A stretch of 64,000 nucleotides of DNA from Epilithonimonas hungarica (GCF_900102265.1 NZ_FNBH01000003.1:434001-498000); one strand, 5' to 3'. Shown: positions 25,929 to 35,369, numbered from the stretch's first letter. Numbers and translations: made by a program. Notes: generated from the sequence alone by a model not told the origin.

Positions 25929-27911
25929 ATGAGTTTAAACAGGGAAAACAATATTTTGTGGGAAGCTACAGAGTCATTCAATAATGGTTCTGAGATGGCT
26001 CGTTTTATTGATTGGCTCAAATCTGAAAAGCAACTCATTTTTAATGATTATGAATCTTTATGGCAGTGGTCGGTAGACAGTAATGATCAGTTTTGGCTTT
26101 CCCTGTGGGAGTTCTACGAAGTGATTTATGAAGGAGTAATAGAACAGGTTGTAACAACTGACAGTATGCCCGGAGCCAACTGGTTTACGGGTACAATCCT
26201 GAATTACGCAGAACATATTTTCAGAAATGCTGCCGATACCAGACCTGCACTTATCTACAGTGATGAAGCGGGCGAAATCCATGAAATGAGTTGGAGGGAG
26301 TTAAAAAGCAAAGTGGCTACCTTACAACATTTTCTACTCAAAGAAGGAGTGCAGGAAGGCGATCGGGTGGCGGCTTTTTTGTGCAACACACCGGAAGCTA
26401 CCATCGCAATGCTGGCTACCGTTTCCATCGGTGCAGTCTGGTCGATGTGTTCTCCCGATTTTGGAACACACAGCGTGCTGGATCGGTTTAACCAGATAGA
26501 GCCTACCGTTTTGATTGCCACCACAGGTTACTCTTACAACGGTCGAAACTACAACAAATCGGAAGCTGTTACGGAAATCGCACAACAGCTCCCCTCTCTA
26601 AAACATTTGCTTCTTACGGGTCAAGACAATACAATAGCTCCCCAATCGTTTTCTATACCCGTTTCTGTATGGGAAGAAGTGGTCAATACAGAACATGATT
26701 GCGTACTCCATTTTAAAAGAGTTCCGTTTAGTTCTCCGCTTTGGGTGCTGTATTCTTCGGGTACCACCGGTATTCCTAAAGCCATAACACAAAGTCATGG
26801 AGGTATTTTACTGGAGCATTTTAAATTTTTGGGATTGCATGGAAATGTACAACCAGGCGACCGGTATTTCTGGTATTCTACAACGGGTTGGGTTATGTGG
26901 AATATATTGCAGTCCTCCATGCTTTTAGGAGCAACGGCAGTACTGTACGAAGGCAGTGTCTCCTACCCTTCAATGAGTAAGTTGTGGGATTTAGCCGAAT
27001 CTGTTCAGCTCACTACTTTTGGAGTCAGTGCATCGTATATTCATTCCTGTATGAAAAAAGGCATCAGCCCAAAGGAAACGCATGATTTATCTTCACTGAA
27101 ATGTATTGGTTCTACCGGTTCAGTTCTTTCTCTAAGCGGTGCTCAATGGATCTACGAACACGTAAAAAAAGATGTATGGCTGGCTTCTGTAAGCGGAGGT
27201 ACGGATATATGCAGTGGATTTGTGGCAGGAAACCCGATGCTTCCCGTCTATGCCAATGCCTTACAATGCAAAGCATTGGGTTGCGGGTTATATGCTTATG
27301 ATGAAAATGGAATTCCGGTAATGAACGAGCAGGGAGAAATGGTTATTACCAAGCCAATGCCATCAATGCCTATCTATTTTTGGGGAGAAAAAGATGGAAA
27401 ACGTTACCACGAAAGTTACTTTGATACCTATCCCGGAGTATGGCGGCATGGTGATAATATCATCATCTATGAAAATGGTTCGGTTGAAATAACAGGCCGG
27501 TCAGATGCCACATTAAACCGAATGGGCGTGCGTATCGGTACCAGTGAAATCTATCAGTCTGTGGAAAAAAATCCCGAAATAAAAGATAGTCTGGTGGTGA
27601 ATATCGAGTTGGAGAACGGAGGGTTTTATATGCCTTTGTTTGTGGTATTAAACGACAAATCGGCACTTACGGAAGATTTGAAAACAAAAATAAAGAAAGC
27701 ACTGCGGTCAGAATATTCGCCAAGGCACGTACCGGATGAGATCATCGAAGTAAAAGAAATCCCATATACCTTAAGTGGTAAAAAAATGGAAATTCCCGTA
27801 AAAAGAATATTAAAAGGCGACGCGATTGACAAAGTATCTAGCAGAGATGCAATGAAAAACCCGGATTCGCTGATAGTTTTTCAGCAATTGCATAACAAAG
27901 ATCATCAATAG
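25929..27911 (+). CDS. Acetoacetyl-CoA synthetase-like acyl-CoA ligase
   Basis: A 660-residue ATP-dependent acid-CoA ligase of the acetoacetyl-CoA synthetase group. The AMP-binding motif YSSGTTGIPKAITQSHGG lies near residue 275-290, the A8 hinge with TGRSDATLNRMGVRIG near 525, and the catalytic Lys in LSGKKMEIPVK near 625. Length and the N-terminal WxxL-type region fit acetoacetyl-CoA synthetase. The real substrate may be another 3-oxo acid. A 44-base near-copy of its 3' end is found at 31386, just before the thiolase. Confidence 0.9.
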   Translation: MSLNRENNILWEATESFNNGSEMARFIDWLKSEKQLIFNDYESLWQWSVDSNDQFWLSLWEFYEVIYEGVIEQVVTTDSMPGANWFTGTILNYAEHIFRNAADTRPALIYSDEAGEIHEMSWRELKSKVATLQHFLLKEGVQEGDRVAAFLCNTPEATIAMLATVSIGAVWSMCSPDFGTHSVLDRFNQIEPTVLIATTGYSYNGRNYNKSEAVTEIAQQLPSLKHLLLTGQDNTIAPQSFSIPVSVWEEVVNTEHDCVLHFKRVPFSSPLWVLYSSGTTGIPKAITQSHGGILLEHFKFLGLHGNVQPGDRYFWYSTTGWVMWNILQSSMLLGATAVLYEGSVSYPSMSKLWDLAESVQLTTFGVSASYIHSCMKKGISPKETHDLSSLKCIGSTGSVLSLSGAQWIYEHVKKDVWLASVSGGTDICSGFVAGNPMLPVYANALQCKALGCGLYAYDENGIPVMNEQGEMVITKPMPSMPIYFWGEKDGKRYHESYFDTYPGVWRHGDNIIIYENGSVEITGRSDATLNRMGVRIGTSEIYQSVEKNPEIKDSLVVNIELENGGFYMPLFVVLNDKSALTEDLKTKIKKALRSEYSPRHVPDEIIEVKEIPYTLSGKKMEIPVKRILKGDAIDKVSSRDAMKNPDSLIVFQQLHNKDHQ

Positions 27912-28019
27912 AGCTCCACATATAACGGACTAAATATCAGATAAACGCGATAAATCAACGGTTTTGTATTAAAAAACAGTTTGTTCTTCGTTCAAATGGG
28001 TAACAATTTAAAATAAGAA

Positions 28020-29705
28020 ATGATGAAAGAGAATCAAGAAATAAAAGAAGTGGATGTGCTGATTATCGGGTCAGGACCTGCCGGTCTTACTTGTGCAACC
28101 GTAGCTGCACAAAAAGGCTTACGTGTTCTGTTAGTCGAAAAAGCACCGGTTTTCGGAGGAACAGCAGCACAATCCGGAGGTGCTATATGGATTCCCAACA
28201 ACCCGGTGCAACCACAGGTTGGGATAGAGGATAATCATACAAGTGCCGAAACATATTTAAAAAACGTACTGAAGGATAAATACGATTCCGAGCTTATAAA
28301 TGCATTTTTACAATCCGGTCCTGAAATGGTTTCCTATATGGAAAAAAACACGCCTGTAAAGTTTAGCACCTTTAGATTTCCTGATTATTTCCCCGATGAG
28401 GAAGGTGCCTCTTGGGGACGCTCTCTTTTTTCTATATCGTTTGATGGAACTGTACTTGGCTCATTTGTCAAAAAAGTACGTTTGCCAATTATCGGTTATT
28501 CCACCGCATTTGGCACTATGCAGGTTTCGGCTATGGAAGCGGGGGTGTTTACAAGCGTTTTTAAAAATGCAAAATCATTTTTTACGGTTACGGGACGTTT
28601 CTTTCAATACCTGTGGCATTTAATTCGCTTTGGGAAAGGTGCTCATCTGGCCAATGGAAATGCATTAATTGGTCGATTAGTCAAGTCCAACGTAGATGCT
28701 AAGGTAGAAATGTGGCATAATGCTCCGGGATTGAGCCTGATACAAAATAAAGACCGGGTAGAAGGTGCTATGGTAGAATACAAAGGAGTACCTGTAAAAG
28801 TTATTGCAAAAAGAGGTGTTGTTGTCGCAAGCGGAGGATTTGGGGCTAATCCGCATTTAAGAGAAAAATACTACTTGAAACCGGAAGGACATTTAAACGC
28901 AAATCCGGAAGAAAATGTTGGAGATGGTATTTTAGCTGCTTTGGCTGTAGGTGCTGCTATGGGTGAGAAGAAAGAAGACCAGGCTGTATGGGCTCCTACT
29001 TCGGTGCTTAAATTCAAAGACGGTACTTATCGCCGCTATCCACACTTTGGTCCGGACCGTGCCAAACCCGGGCAGATTATTGTAGATATCAGCGGAAAAA
29101 GATTTGCTAATGAAGCAGCACCTTATGTGCCATTTGTACACACAATGAAAGAAAAGGACATCAATACTGCTTTTCTGATAGCAGACAGCAGAGCAAGAGC
29201 TAAATATGGTCTTGGTTTCGCTCTTGCAAAACCGTACCCGGATTTGGGATTTTCAAAATCAGGATACCTGATAAGTGCACCCACCATTAAAGAGCTTGCA
29301 CACAAATTGAATATCAGTGCAGAAGCACTGGAAGAAACTGTAAAAACCTACAATGAACACGCTAAACAAGGCCATGACCCGGAATTTCATAAAGGAGAAA
29401 ACAGCTATGACGCCAGCCAGGGAGATCCGCAGCATAAACCCAATGCAAATGTTGGTCCTTTGGAAAAAGCCCCATTTTATGCGGTCAAAATTCACCCGGG
29501 AGATGTCAACAGTTGTGTGGGTATAAAAATTAATAAAAATGCACAGGCGGTTAATGAACAGGGAGAAGCAATCGAAGGGCTCTATGCCATCGGAGTAGAT
29601 TCAAACAGTATTTTTCAGGGAGTTTATCCGGGAGGCGGATCCGGTATCGGTCCGGCAATGACATTCGGATACAGAGCCGCACTGCATTTGGCAGATAATA
29701 AATAA
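28020..29705 (+). CDS. FAD-dependent 3-ketosteroid dehydrogenase-like flavoprotein
   Basis: A 561-residue flavoprotein of the fumarate reductase/KstD group. The N-terminal FAD motif GSGPAGLTCATVAAQKG is near residues 17-33 and the next block FGGTAAQSGGAIWIPNN is characteristic of 3-oxosteroid-1-dehydrogenases and related acyl-dehydrogenases. The C-terminal FAD block GSGIGPAMTFGYRAALHLA is present. It likely removes hydrogen across a C-C bond next to a keto group on a ring. Steroids are only one possible substrate class. Confidence 0.85.
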   Translation: MMKENQEIKEVDVLIIGSGPAGLTCATVAAQKGLRVLLVEKAPVFGGTAAQSGGAIWIPNNPVQPQVGIEDNHTSAETYLKNVLKDKYDSELINAFLQSGPEMVSYMEKNTPVKFSTFRFPDYFPDEEGASWGRSLFSISFDGTVLGSFVKKVRLPIIGYSTAFGTMQVSAMEAGVFTSVFKNAKSFFTVTGRFFQYLWHLIRFGKGAHLANGNALIGRLVKSNVDAKVEMWHNAPGLSLIQNKDRVEGAMVEYKGVPVKVIAKRGVVVASGGFGANPHLREKYYLKPEGHLNANPEENVGDGILAALAVGAAMGEKKEDQAVWAPTSVLKFKDGTYRRYPHFGPDRAKPGQIIVDISGKRFANEAAPYVPFVHTMKEKDINTAFLIADSRARAKYGLGFALAKPYPDLGFSKSGYLISAPTIKELAHKLNISAEALEETVKTYNEHAKQGHDPEFHKGENSYDASQGDPQHKPNANVGPLEKAPFYAVKIHPGDVNSCVGIKINKNAQAVNEQGEAIEGLYAIGVDSNSIFQGVYPGGGSGIGPAMTFGYRAALHLADNK

Positions 29706-29798
29706 ACGATCAAGTCCGGTTTCTTAATTGGGGTGTTATAAACCATTTAACTTATTGATATTTGATTTGATAAATTTTTACAATTATATCTTAAAATT

Positions 29799-30554
29799 AT
29801 GAGTAGATTAAAAGACAAAGTTGCCATTGTAACAGGAGGTGCACAAGGTATAGGTGAAGCCACGGTACGTGCATTTATTGCAGAAGGTGCTTCCGTAGTA
29901 TTAACAGACTTAAATGAAAAAAAAGGCGTCGAGCTCGTTAAGGAATTAGGGCAAAATGCTTTTTTCATCAAGCATGATGTTTCTAATACGGAAGATTGGG
30001 AAAGAGTAATTTCTCAAACCGAAGCTCAGTTTGGCTATGTTAATGTTTTGGTTAATAATGCAGGGATTTTTGGTCCGGTTGCCAAAGTGGTTGATTTGGA
30101 CAAAAAAGATTATCTCAATGCCATCAATATTAACCAAAACAGTGTGTTTTACGGAATGAAATACACCGTTCCTTCCATGCTTAATGCAGGTAAAGGTTCA
30201 ATTGTAAACCTTTCCTCAATGGCCGGGATTGCAGCAGTAAACGGATTTCCAAGCGTAGCTTATGTTTCCGCTAAGTTTGCAGTAAGAGGAATGTCTAAAG
30301 CAGTAGCCGTTGAATATGCAGATAATAATATTCGGGTAAATTCTGTACATCCGGGATTCATTAAAACCCCTATGTCTGCCGCTGCTTTTACAGAAGATGA
30401 TGTTATGAAAGAATTAGCTTCTAAATATGTGCCTCTGAAAAGGTGGTCTGAAGCATCGGAAGTTGCATCACTAAATGTATTTTTAGCATCCGACGAATCT
30501 GCATACATCACAGGAACAGAACTTATTATAGACGGAGGAGTTACTGCCAGTTAA
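29799..30554 (+). CDS. Short-chain dehydrogenase/reductase (SDR)
   Basis: A 251-residue classical SDR with TGGAQGIG (12-19), NNAG, YVSAK and Asp37 (NAD). It is paralogous to the SDR at 13238, which ends with the same DGG block and shares the GYVNVLVNNAGI stretch. It lies in the operon 93 bases after the flavoprotein and 23 bases before another SDR. Confidence 0.9.
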   Translation: MSRLKDKVAIVTGGAQGIGEATVRAFIAEGASVVLTDLNEKKGVELVKELGQNAFFIKHDVSNTEDWERVISQTEAQFGYVNVLVNNAGIFGPVAKVVDLDKKDYLNAININQNSVFYGMKYTVPSMLNAGKGSIVNLSSMAGIAAVNGFPSVAYVSAKFAVRGMSKAVAVEYADNNIRVNSVHPGFIKTPMSAAAFTEDDVMKELASKYVPLKRWSEASEVASLNVFLASDESAYITGTELIIDGGVTAS

Positions 30555-30577
30555 TTTAATTTTTAAATAGTATAAAA

Positions 30578-31342
30578 ATGGGAAAGTTAAAAAATAAAGT
30601 TGCTATCATAACAGGTGCAGCATCCGGTATTGGAAAAGCACAGGCTTTGCTTTTTGCAAAAGAAGAAGCAAAAGTCGTAGTAGTGGATTTAAACCTTGAC
30701 GGTATCCAAGATACGGTAAGTGAAATCAAAGCAAAGGGTGGCCAAGCGATAGGCGTTCAGGCCAACTTGACTAATGATGATGACATATCCAATTTGGTAG
30801 AAAAGGTCATTTCTGAATATGGAGAAATATCCATATTATTAAATACTGCCGGTCTTTTTGATCAGTACAAAAGTTTATTGAATACTGATGAAAGTTTATG
30901 GAATAAGATGTTGGATGTAAATATTACCAGTTTATATAAGATTACAAGCAAGGTATTACCACATATGCTGGAAAAGAAATTTGGTGTTATTGTAAACATA
31001 GCTTCGGGAGCCGGCTTAATTGCGGGTGGTGGTGGTATAGGCTACACCTCGACAAAACATGCGGTCATTGGATTTACAAAACAATTGAACTTTGATTATG
31101 GTACACAGGGAATACGTGCTAATGCTATAGCTCCTGGTTTGATAGAAACTCCTATGGTAAAGGCCGTTATTGACGATCCGAATTCAGGCGTAATGGATGC
31201 CGTAAGTAAACTTCCTGCTGGAAGATACGGTCAACCTGGTGAAGTTGCTGATTTGAGTCTTTTTCTCGCATCAGATGATTCTCGCTACATATATGGTGCA
31301 GTAGTGCCTATTGACGGAGGTTTACTTTCTACTTTAAGGTAA
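30578..31342 (+). CDS. Short-chain dehydrogenase/reductase (SDR)
   Basis: A 254-residue classical SDR with TGAASGIG, NTAG, YTSTK and Asp37 (NAD). It is paralogous to the SDR at 17227, including the ending DGGLLSTLR. A decayed copy of the ligase 3' end lies right after it, so the SDR pair may have been inserted between the ligase and thiolase genes (inference). Confidence 0.9.
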   Translation: MGKLKNKVAIITGAASGIGKAQALLFAKEEAKVVVVDLNLDGIQDTVSEIKAKGGQAIGVQANLTNDDDISNLVEKVISEYGEISILLNTAGLFDQYKSLLNTDESLWNKMLDVNITSLYKITSKVLPHMLEKKFGVIVNIASGAGLIAGGGGIGYTSTKHAVIGFTKQLNFDYGTQGIRANAIAPGLIETPMVKAVIDDPNSGVMDAVSKLPAGRYGQPGEVADLSLFLASDDSRYIYGAVVPIDGGLLSTLR

Positions 31343-31385
31343 CACAGCTAATATTCATTAAGCAGATTCTTCCCATTCACTGACT

Positions 31386-31429
31386 GACAAAATATCCAGC
31401 AGAGATGCAATGAAAAATCCGGATTCGCT
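31386..31429 (+). repeat. Remnant of an acetoacetyl-CoA synthetase 3' end
   Basis: It matches 27828-27871 at 41 of 44 positions. In frame it reads DKISSRDAMKNPDSL, versus DKVSSRDAMKNPDSL in the intact ligase, and the frame continues to a stop at 31465. The differences are at synonymous or conservative sites. It is the tail of a second, otherwise lost, ligase gene or of a duplication event. Confidence 0.85.
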
Positions 31430-31475
31430 CAATTTTTTCAGTTCTTTCAAAACAACAGTAAAATAAAACAACAAA

Positions 31476-32660
31476 ATGGCAAATAAAGTAATTATCGCAG
31501 GAGTGGGAATGACACCCTTTTCATCTCCCAAAGCAGGTATTCCTTATACACAATTGGGAGCAGATGCTGCCCGTATGGCATTGAAAGATGCCGGTATAGA
31601 TTATGATAAAATCCAGCAGGCATACGTGGGCTGGGTATACGGAGATTCTACCGCAGGACAAGCCGTGCTGTATGATTTAGGGCTGACAGGTATTCCCATC
31701 ATCAATGTCAATAACAATTGTGCAACAGGATCATCCGCCCTGTTTCTTGCCCGTCAGGCAGTAGAAAGTGGTGTAGTAGAATGTGCACTGGCATTAGGTT
31801 TTGAACAGATGTCCCCGGGTGCTTTGGGCAGTGTGTTTAATGACAGGGTTACGCCTTTGTCACGCTTTGAATCCATCGTGGAAGAGCAATTCCCCGAGGC
31901 AAAAGAAGTACCTATGGCGATTAAATTGTTTGCAGCAGCCGGATATGAATACCAGGAAAAATATGGTACTGAAACCGAAATCTTTGCCCGTGTACGCAGC
32001 AAAGCCAGTCAGCACGCCATCCATAATGAACGTGCTATCTTCAGAAAGCCGGTTTCGGTAGAAGAAGTAATGCAATCCCCATCCATATTTTTGAACGTGA
32101 CCCGTTTGCAGTGTTGTCCGCCTACCTGTGGTGGAGCTGCCGTAGTTGTTTGTACCGAAGCATTTGCCAGAAAAAACGGGCTAAAACAAAAGGCTGTCAT
32201 ATTGGGTCAGGCATTAACCACCGATTATCCGGGAACGTTTTATGATCATTCTATGATGAAAGTGGTAGGTTACGACATGACAAAAAGTGCCGCAGATAAA
32301 GTATATGAGCAGGCAGGATACGGACCCGGTGATGTAGATTTGGTTGAATTGCACGATTGCTTTACAACCAATGAAATCATTACATACGAGGCACTTGGTC
32401 TGTGTGAGGAAGGAGGAGCAGCGAAATTTGTATTGGACGGAGATAATACTTATGGAGGAAAAGTGGTAACGAATCCATCCGGAGGATTACTTTCAAAAGG
32501 ACACCCTTTGGGAGCAACAGGACTTGCCCAAATCAGCGAGTTGGTATGGCAGCTTAACGGAGAAGCGGGTGACAGACAGGTTGAAAATGCCCGAATAGCC
32601 TTACAGCATAATATCGGTATCGGTGGAGCTTGTGTGGTAACGATGCTGGGAAAAGCATAA
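31476..32660 (+). CDS. Thiolase (SCP2/lipid-transfer-type acetyl-CoA acyltransferase)
   Basis: A 394-residue thiolase. The nucleophile Cys is in NNNCATGSSAL (near residue 80). HDCFTTNEI and GHPLGATG carry the catalytic His residues and QHNIGIGGACVV holds the C-terminal Cys. The HDCFT signature places it in the SCP2-thiolase group, which handles branched, cyclic or steroid-like 3-oxoacyl-CoAs. It should cleave the CoA thioester made by the ligase upstream. The ligase remnant lies in its 133-base leader. Confidence 0.9.
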   Translation: MANKVIIAGVGMTPFSSPKAGIPYTQLGADAARMALKDAGIDYDKIQQAYVGWVYGDSTAGQAVLYDLGLTGIPIINVNNNCATGSSALFLARQAVESGVVECALALGFEQMSPGALGSVFNDRVTPLSRFESIVEEQFPEAKEVPMAIKLFAAAGYEYQEKYGTETEIFARVRSKASQHAIHNERAIFRKPVSVEEVMQSPSIFLNVTRLQCCPPTCGGAAVVVCTEAFARKNGLKQKAVILGQALTTDYPGTFYDHSMMKVVGYDMTKSAADKVYEQAGYGPGDVDLVELHDCFTTNEIITYEALGLCEEGGAAKFVLDGDNTYGGKVVTNPSGGLLSKGHPLGATGLAQISELVWQLNGEAGDRQVENARIALQHNIGIGGACVVTMLGKA

Positions 32661-32676
32661 ATAGAAAAATTTCATT

Positions 32677-33747
32677 ATGTCAGCATTATTCAGTCCTTTA
32701 CAAATTAAAGATGTACAATTTAAAAACAGAATAGCCGTATCTCCTATGTGCCAATATTCGGCTGAGGATGGTTTTGCAAATGATTGGCACCTGGTACATT
32801 TGGGAAGCAGAGCTGTGGGAGGAGCCGGATTGATTATGATGGAAGCTACCGCTGTTTCAGAATCAGGAAGAGGTACTCCTGCCGATTTGGGAATCTGGAA
32901 AGACGAACACATTTCGTTTCTTAAATGCATTACCACTTTTATAGACGAAAATGATGCTGTAGCAGGCATACAGCTGATACATGCCGGAAGAAAAGCCAGC
33001 CGGAATGTTCCTTGGAAAGAAAATATTCCCTTAGCCCGTGCAGATGGCGGTTGGCAGGTGTATGCACCCAGTGCCATACCTTTTGGAGAAAACAGTCCGG
33101 TACCCGAAGCATTGACAAAAGAGCAGATTGCTGAAATTGTAAAAGACTTCGGGAAAGCGGCCTTAAGAGCACAAAAAGCAGGTTTTAAGGTATTGGAAAT
33201 CCATGCCGCACACGGTTATCTCATTCACGAATTTTTATCCCCTGTTTCCAATCAGCGTATAGATAAGTATGGCGGTTCGTTTGAAAACCGGATACGTTTT
33301 TTATTAGAAATAATCGAGGAAATACATAAAAACTGGCCGCAGAATCTTCCTTTATTTGTAAGGATTTCAGCTACTGATTGGTTATCTGAAGGCTGGAATG
33401 AAAATGATTCTGTGGCTTTAGCAGTCATTTTAAAAACGAAAGGAGTAGATCTCATAGATTGTTCTACCGGAGGGATTCTTCCGACTGTTTCCATACCCGT
33501 AGAGCCATTGTATCAGGTAAAGTTTGCTGATATAATAAAAAAGGAATCGCTGATAAAAACGGCTGCTGTTGGTTTGATAACCTCTGCCATTGAAGCAGAA
33601 GCAATTGTAAAAAACGAGCAGGCCGATTTGGTTTTTATTGCCAGAGAATTGCTCAGAAATCCTTATTTTCCAATTGTTGCAGCACAAGAATTAGGTGTAG
33701 ATCTAACCTGGCCAAATCAGTATGCAAGGGCTAAACTCAGAAAGTAG
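32677..33747 (+). CDS. Old Yellow Enzyme-type NADH:flavin oxidoreductase (YqjM-like)
   Basis: A 356-residue FMN ene-reductase, last gene of the catabolic operon. The YqjM signature Cys is in SPMCQYSAEDG (near residue 25), active His pair in IHAAHGYLIHEF (near residue 175), and an Arg-rich C-terminal end. It reduces activated C=C bonds of enones. It follows the thiolase by 16 bases. Together with the KstD-like gene it suggests both oxidation and reduction of ring or enone bonds in the route. Confidence 0.9.
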   Translation: MSALFSPLQIKDVQFKNRIAVSPMCQYSAEDGFANDWHLVHLGSRAVGGAGLIMMEATAVSESGRGTPADLGIWKDEHISFLKCITTFIDENDAVAGIQLIHAGRKASRNVPWKENIPLARADGGWQVYAPSAIPFGENSPVPEALTKEQIAEIVKDFGKAALRAQKAGFKVLEIHAAHGYLIHEFLSPVSNQRIDKYGGSFENRIRFLLEIIEEIHKNWPQNLPLFVRISATDWLSEGWNENDSVALAVILKTKGVDLIDCSTGGILPTVSIPVEPLYQVKFADIIKKESLIKTAAVGLITSAIEAEAIVKNEQADLVFIARELLRNPYFPIVAAQELGVDLTWPNQYARAKLRK

Positions 33748-33999
33748 CCTCAATCAGAACAAAACTGACAAAAAATCAGCAGACTCGAAAATAAAAAATG
33801 AAATTATTGACTAAACAAAGTGGCGTTACTATCAAAACCATAAACCCTCATGTTTAAAGAATTTCTGATTTGGATTATAGTTCAATAACATTTTGAAACA
33901 ATAGGTTTAGATTAAATCTATTTACGTAATATCAATAATACCAAAAACATCGTTTTTTGTTTTTTTTAGAAGTAAGATTTATATAATTTTTTAGTTGCA
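33748..33999. other. Short gene-free stretch after the catabolic operon
   Basis: AT-rich with no ORF or clear terminator hairpin. It separates the convergent end of the catabolic operon from the aspartic protease gene. Confidence 0.5.
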
Positions 34000-35208
34000 T
34001 TACAACTTCTTGATTTCAACATTCTTGATTTCTCCCGTTTTAACGTCTTTCAATACAAGTAATGCCGTTTTTTTATCAATTTTATTATTAGATTTTACTA
34101 TCTCACAAAAGTCCATATTTTGATAATCAATAGTATCAAATTTTAAAATTTCGTCTCCTACATTTACTTTATTTTCTAAAGTTGTATCCCAAATAATTCC
34201 TACAACAGCTCTCTCATTTTCAATTATAGGGTCGACCGCCCATACACCTCTCTCTAAATTTATTTCTGAGATGTTTTCATAAGGTTCTATGTAAAACTTT
34301 TTATTTTTATAGTCTAATGTTACTTTTCCATAATTTAGAATTTCTGAACCAAATCTCGATGTTGTATAAGTTGTTTTTGTAGTTATGTTATTTAACTTTA
34401 AACCATTTACTTCTAATATTGGAATATTAACTGCATAATTGGTCATTTTTTCTGCTGTTCCGTGTAGTCCTGCCGAAAAAGATCCGTTATTTTCTGCTAA
34501 AGTTCGAATTATATCTAGTTCAGAAATGATATGCTTGTAAGCATCGATTGATAGTAAATACAAACCATCATCACCAGTATCGAATAGAATTTTTTCGTTA
34601 GCAACAAATTTTCCTTTTTTTAATTTAATCTGTACAAATGGATTACTCTGATGAGATCTCAATTCCATATCATTTGAATTTTTCTTTTTTAAATTTAATG
34701 ATTTAGGATTATCGGAAAGTGTAATTGTTTTCTCTTTAGAATTAAACTGTATTACGGAATTACGAAGCAAATTGCTGCCAATAATACCTTCTACATCAAA
34801 ACATTCAAAAAGCATTCTTGAATCTTTTGATACCAAAGCAGGAATATCTTTAAAAACCAGTTCATTAAGTTTCGTCTCAGATAGAGAAACAACCTTTAGG
34901 CTGTCTTTCAGTCCTGATTGGTCAATTACTTCGACTGCTCCTAATAATTTTGGATTTATTTCAGAATATAAATTTTCTGTAATAATTGTTGATGCCCCTG
35001 TATCAAGGATGAATTTTCTACTCTTTTTATTAATAACTACTTCTATTATAATTTTTCCTTTGACTTGCTTGTAAGGAATTGTTGTCAGATATTGTTTTTG
35101 CTCTACATACCCTTGGTTGGCATTAACTGTATTTTGAGCGTACAACAATGTATTAGATAGTAAGAAGAATGAAAATAAAAGCCACTTAAATTTTACCGTT
35201 TTATTCAT
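34000..35208 (-). CDS. Retropepsin-like aspartic protease with C-terminal PDZ-like domain
   Basis: A 402-residue protein with a signal peptide (KFKWLLFSFFLLSNTLLYAQ). Two aspartyl motifs are visible: FILDTGASTI near residue 68 and LFDTGDDGLYLL near residue 210, as in the tandem pepsin-like proteases of Bacteroidetes. The C-terminal third, with VGDEILKFDTIDYQNM, looks like a PDZ domain. It is probably a periplasmic or surface protease. It is convergent with the catabolic operon and has no partner gene. Confidence 0.82.
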   Translation of the reverse strand: MNKTVKFKWLLFSFFLLSNTLLYAQNTVNANQGYVEQKQYLTTIPYKQVKGKIIIEVVINKKSRKFILDTGASTIITENLYSEINPKLLGAVEVIDQSGLKDSLKVVSLSETKLNELVFKDIPALVSKDSRMLFECFDVEGIIGSNLLRNSVIQFNSKEKTITLSDNPKSLNLKKKNSNDMELRSHQSNPFVQIKLKKGKFVANEKILFDTGDDGLYLLSIDAYKHIISELDIIRTLAENNGSFSAGLHGTAEKMTNYAVNIPILEVNGLKLNNITTKTTYTTSRFGSEILNYGKVTLDYKNKKFYIEPYENISEINLERGVWAVDPIIENERAVVGIIWDTTLENKVNVGDEILKFDTIDYQNMDFCEIVKSNNKIDKKTALLVLKDVKTGEIKNVEIKKL

Positions 35209-35282
35209 TAGGTTAGAGTTAAAAATAGAAATGATTATTCAAATTTATGAATAATCATCATTTCTATATAATTATATTTGTT

Positions 35283-35318
35283 AAAAGGCAAAACGAATAC
35301 CAACTCCAAGAATCAATT
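35283..35318 (-). pseudogene. C-terminal scrap of an outer membrane protein
   Basis: The minus strand reads LILGVGIRFAF then a stop, the typical last beta strand of an outer membrane barrel (terminal Phe). An in-frame stop lies two codons upstream, so only about a dozen codons remain. Low confidence because it is so short. Confidence 0.35.
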
Positions 35319-35340
35319 TTTAGCAAACAGCACGATAATG

Positions 35341-35369
35341 GCAAAGTTGACAAGTGACTTTGCTTTTTT
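35341..35369 (+). terminator. Orphan Rho-independent terminator
   Basis: GCAAAGT (35341-35347) pairs with ACTTTGC (35357-35363), followed by six T residues. It faces the plus strand but no plus-strand gene ends near it; it seems left from a lost or replaced gene. Confidence 0.6.

Noticed and set aside
28020-29705. Firm assignment to steroid degradation
   Set aside because: KstD-like flavoproteins act on several keto compounds; no other steroid-specific genes such as KshA or HsaC-type two-domain enzymes are seen.
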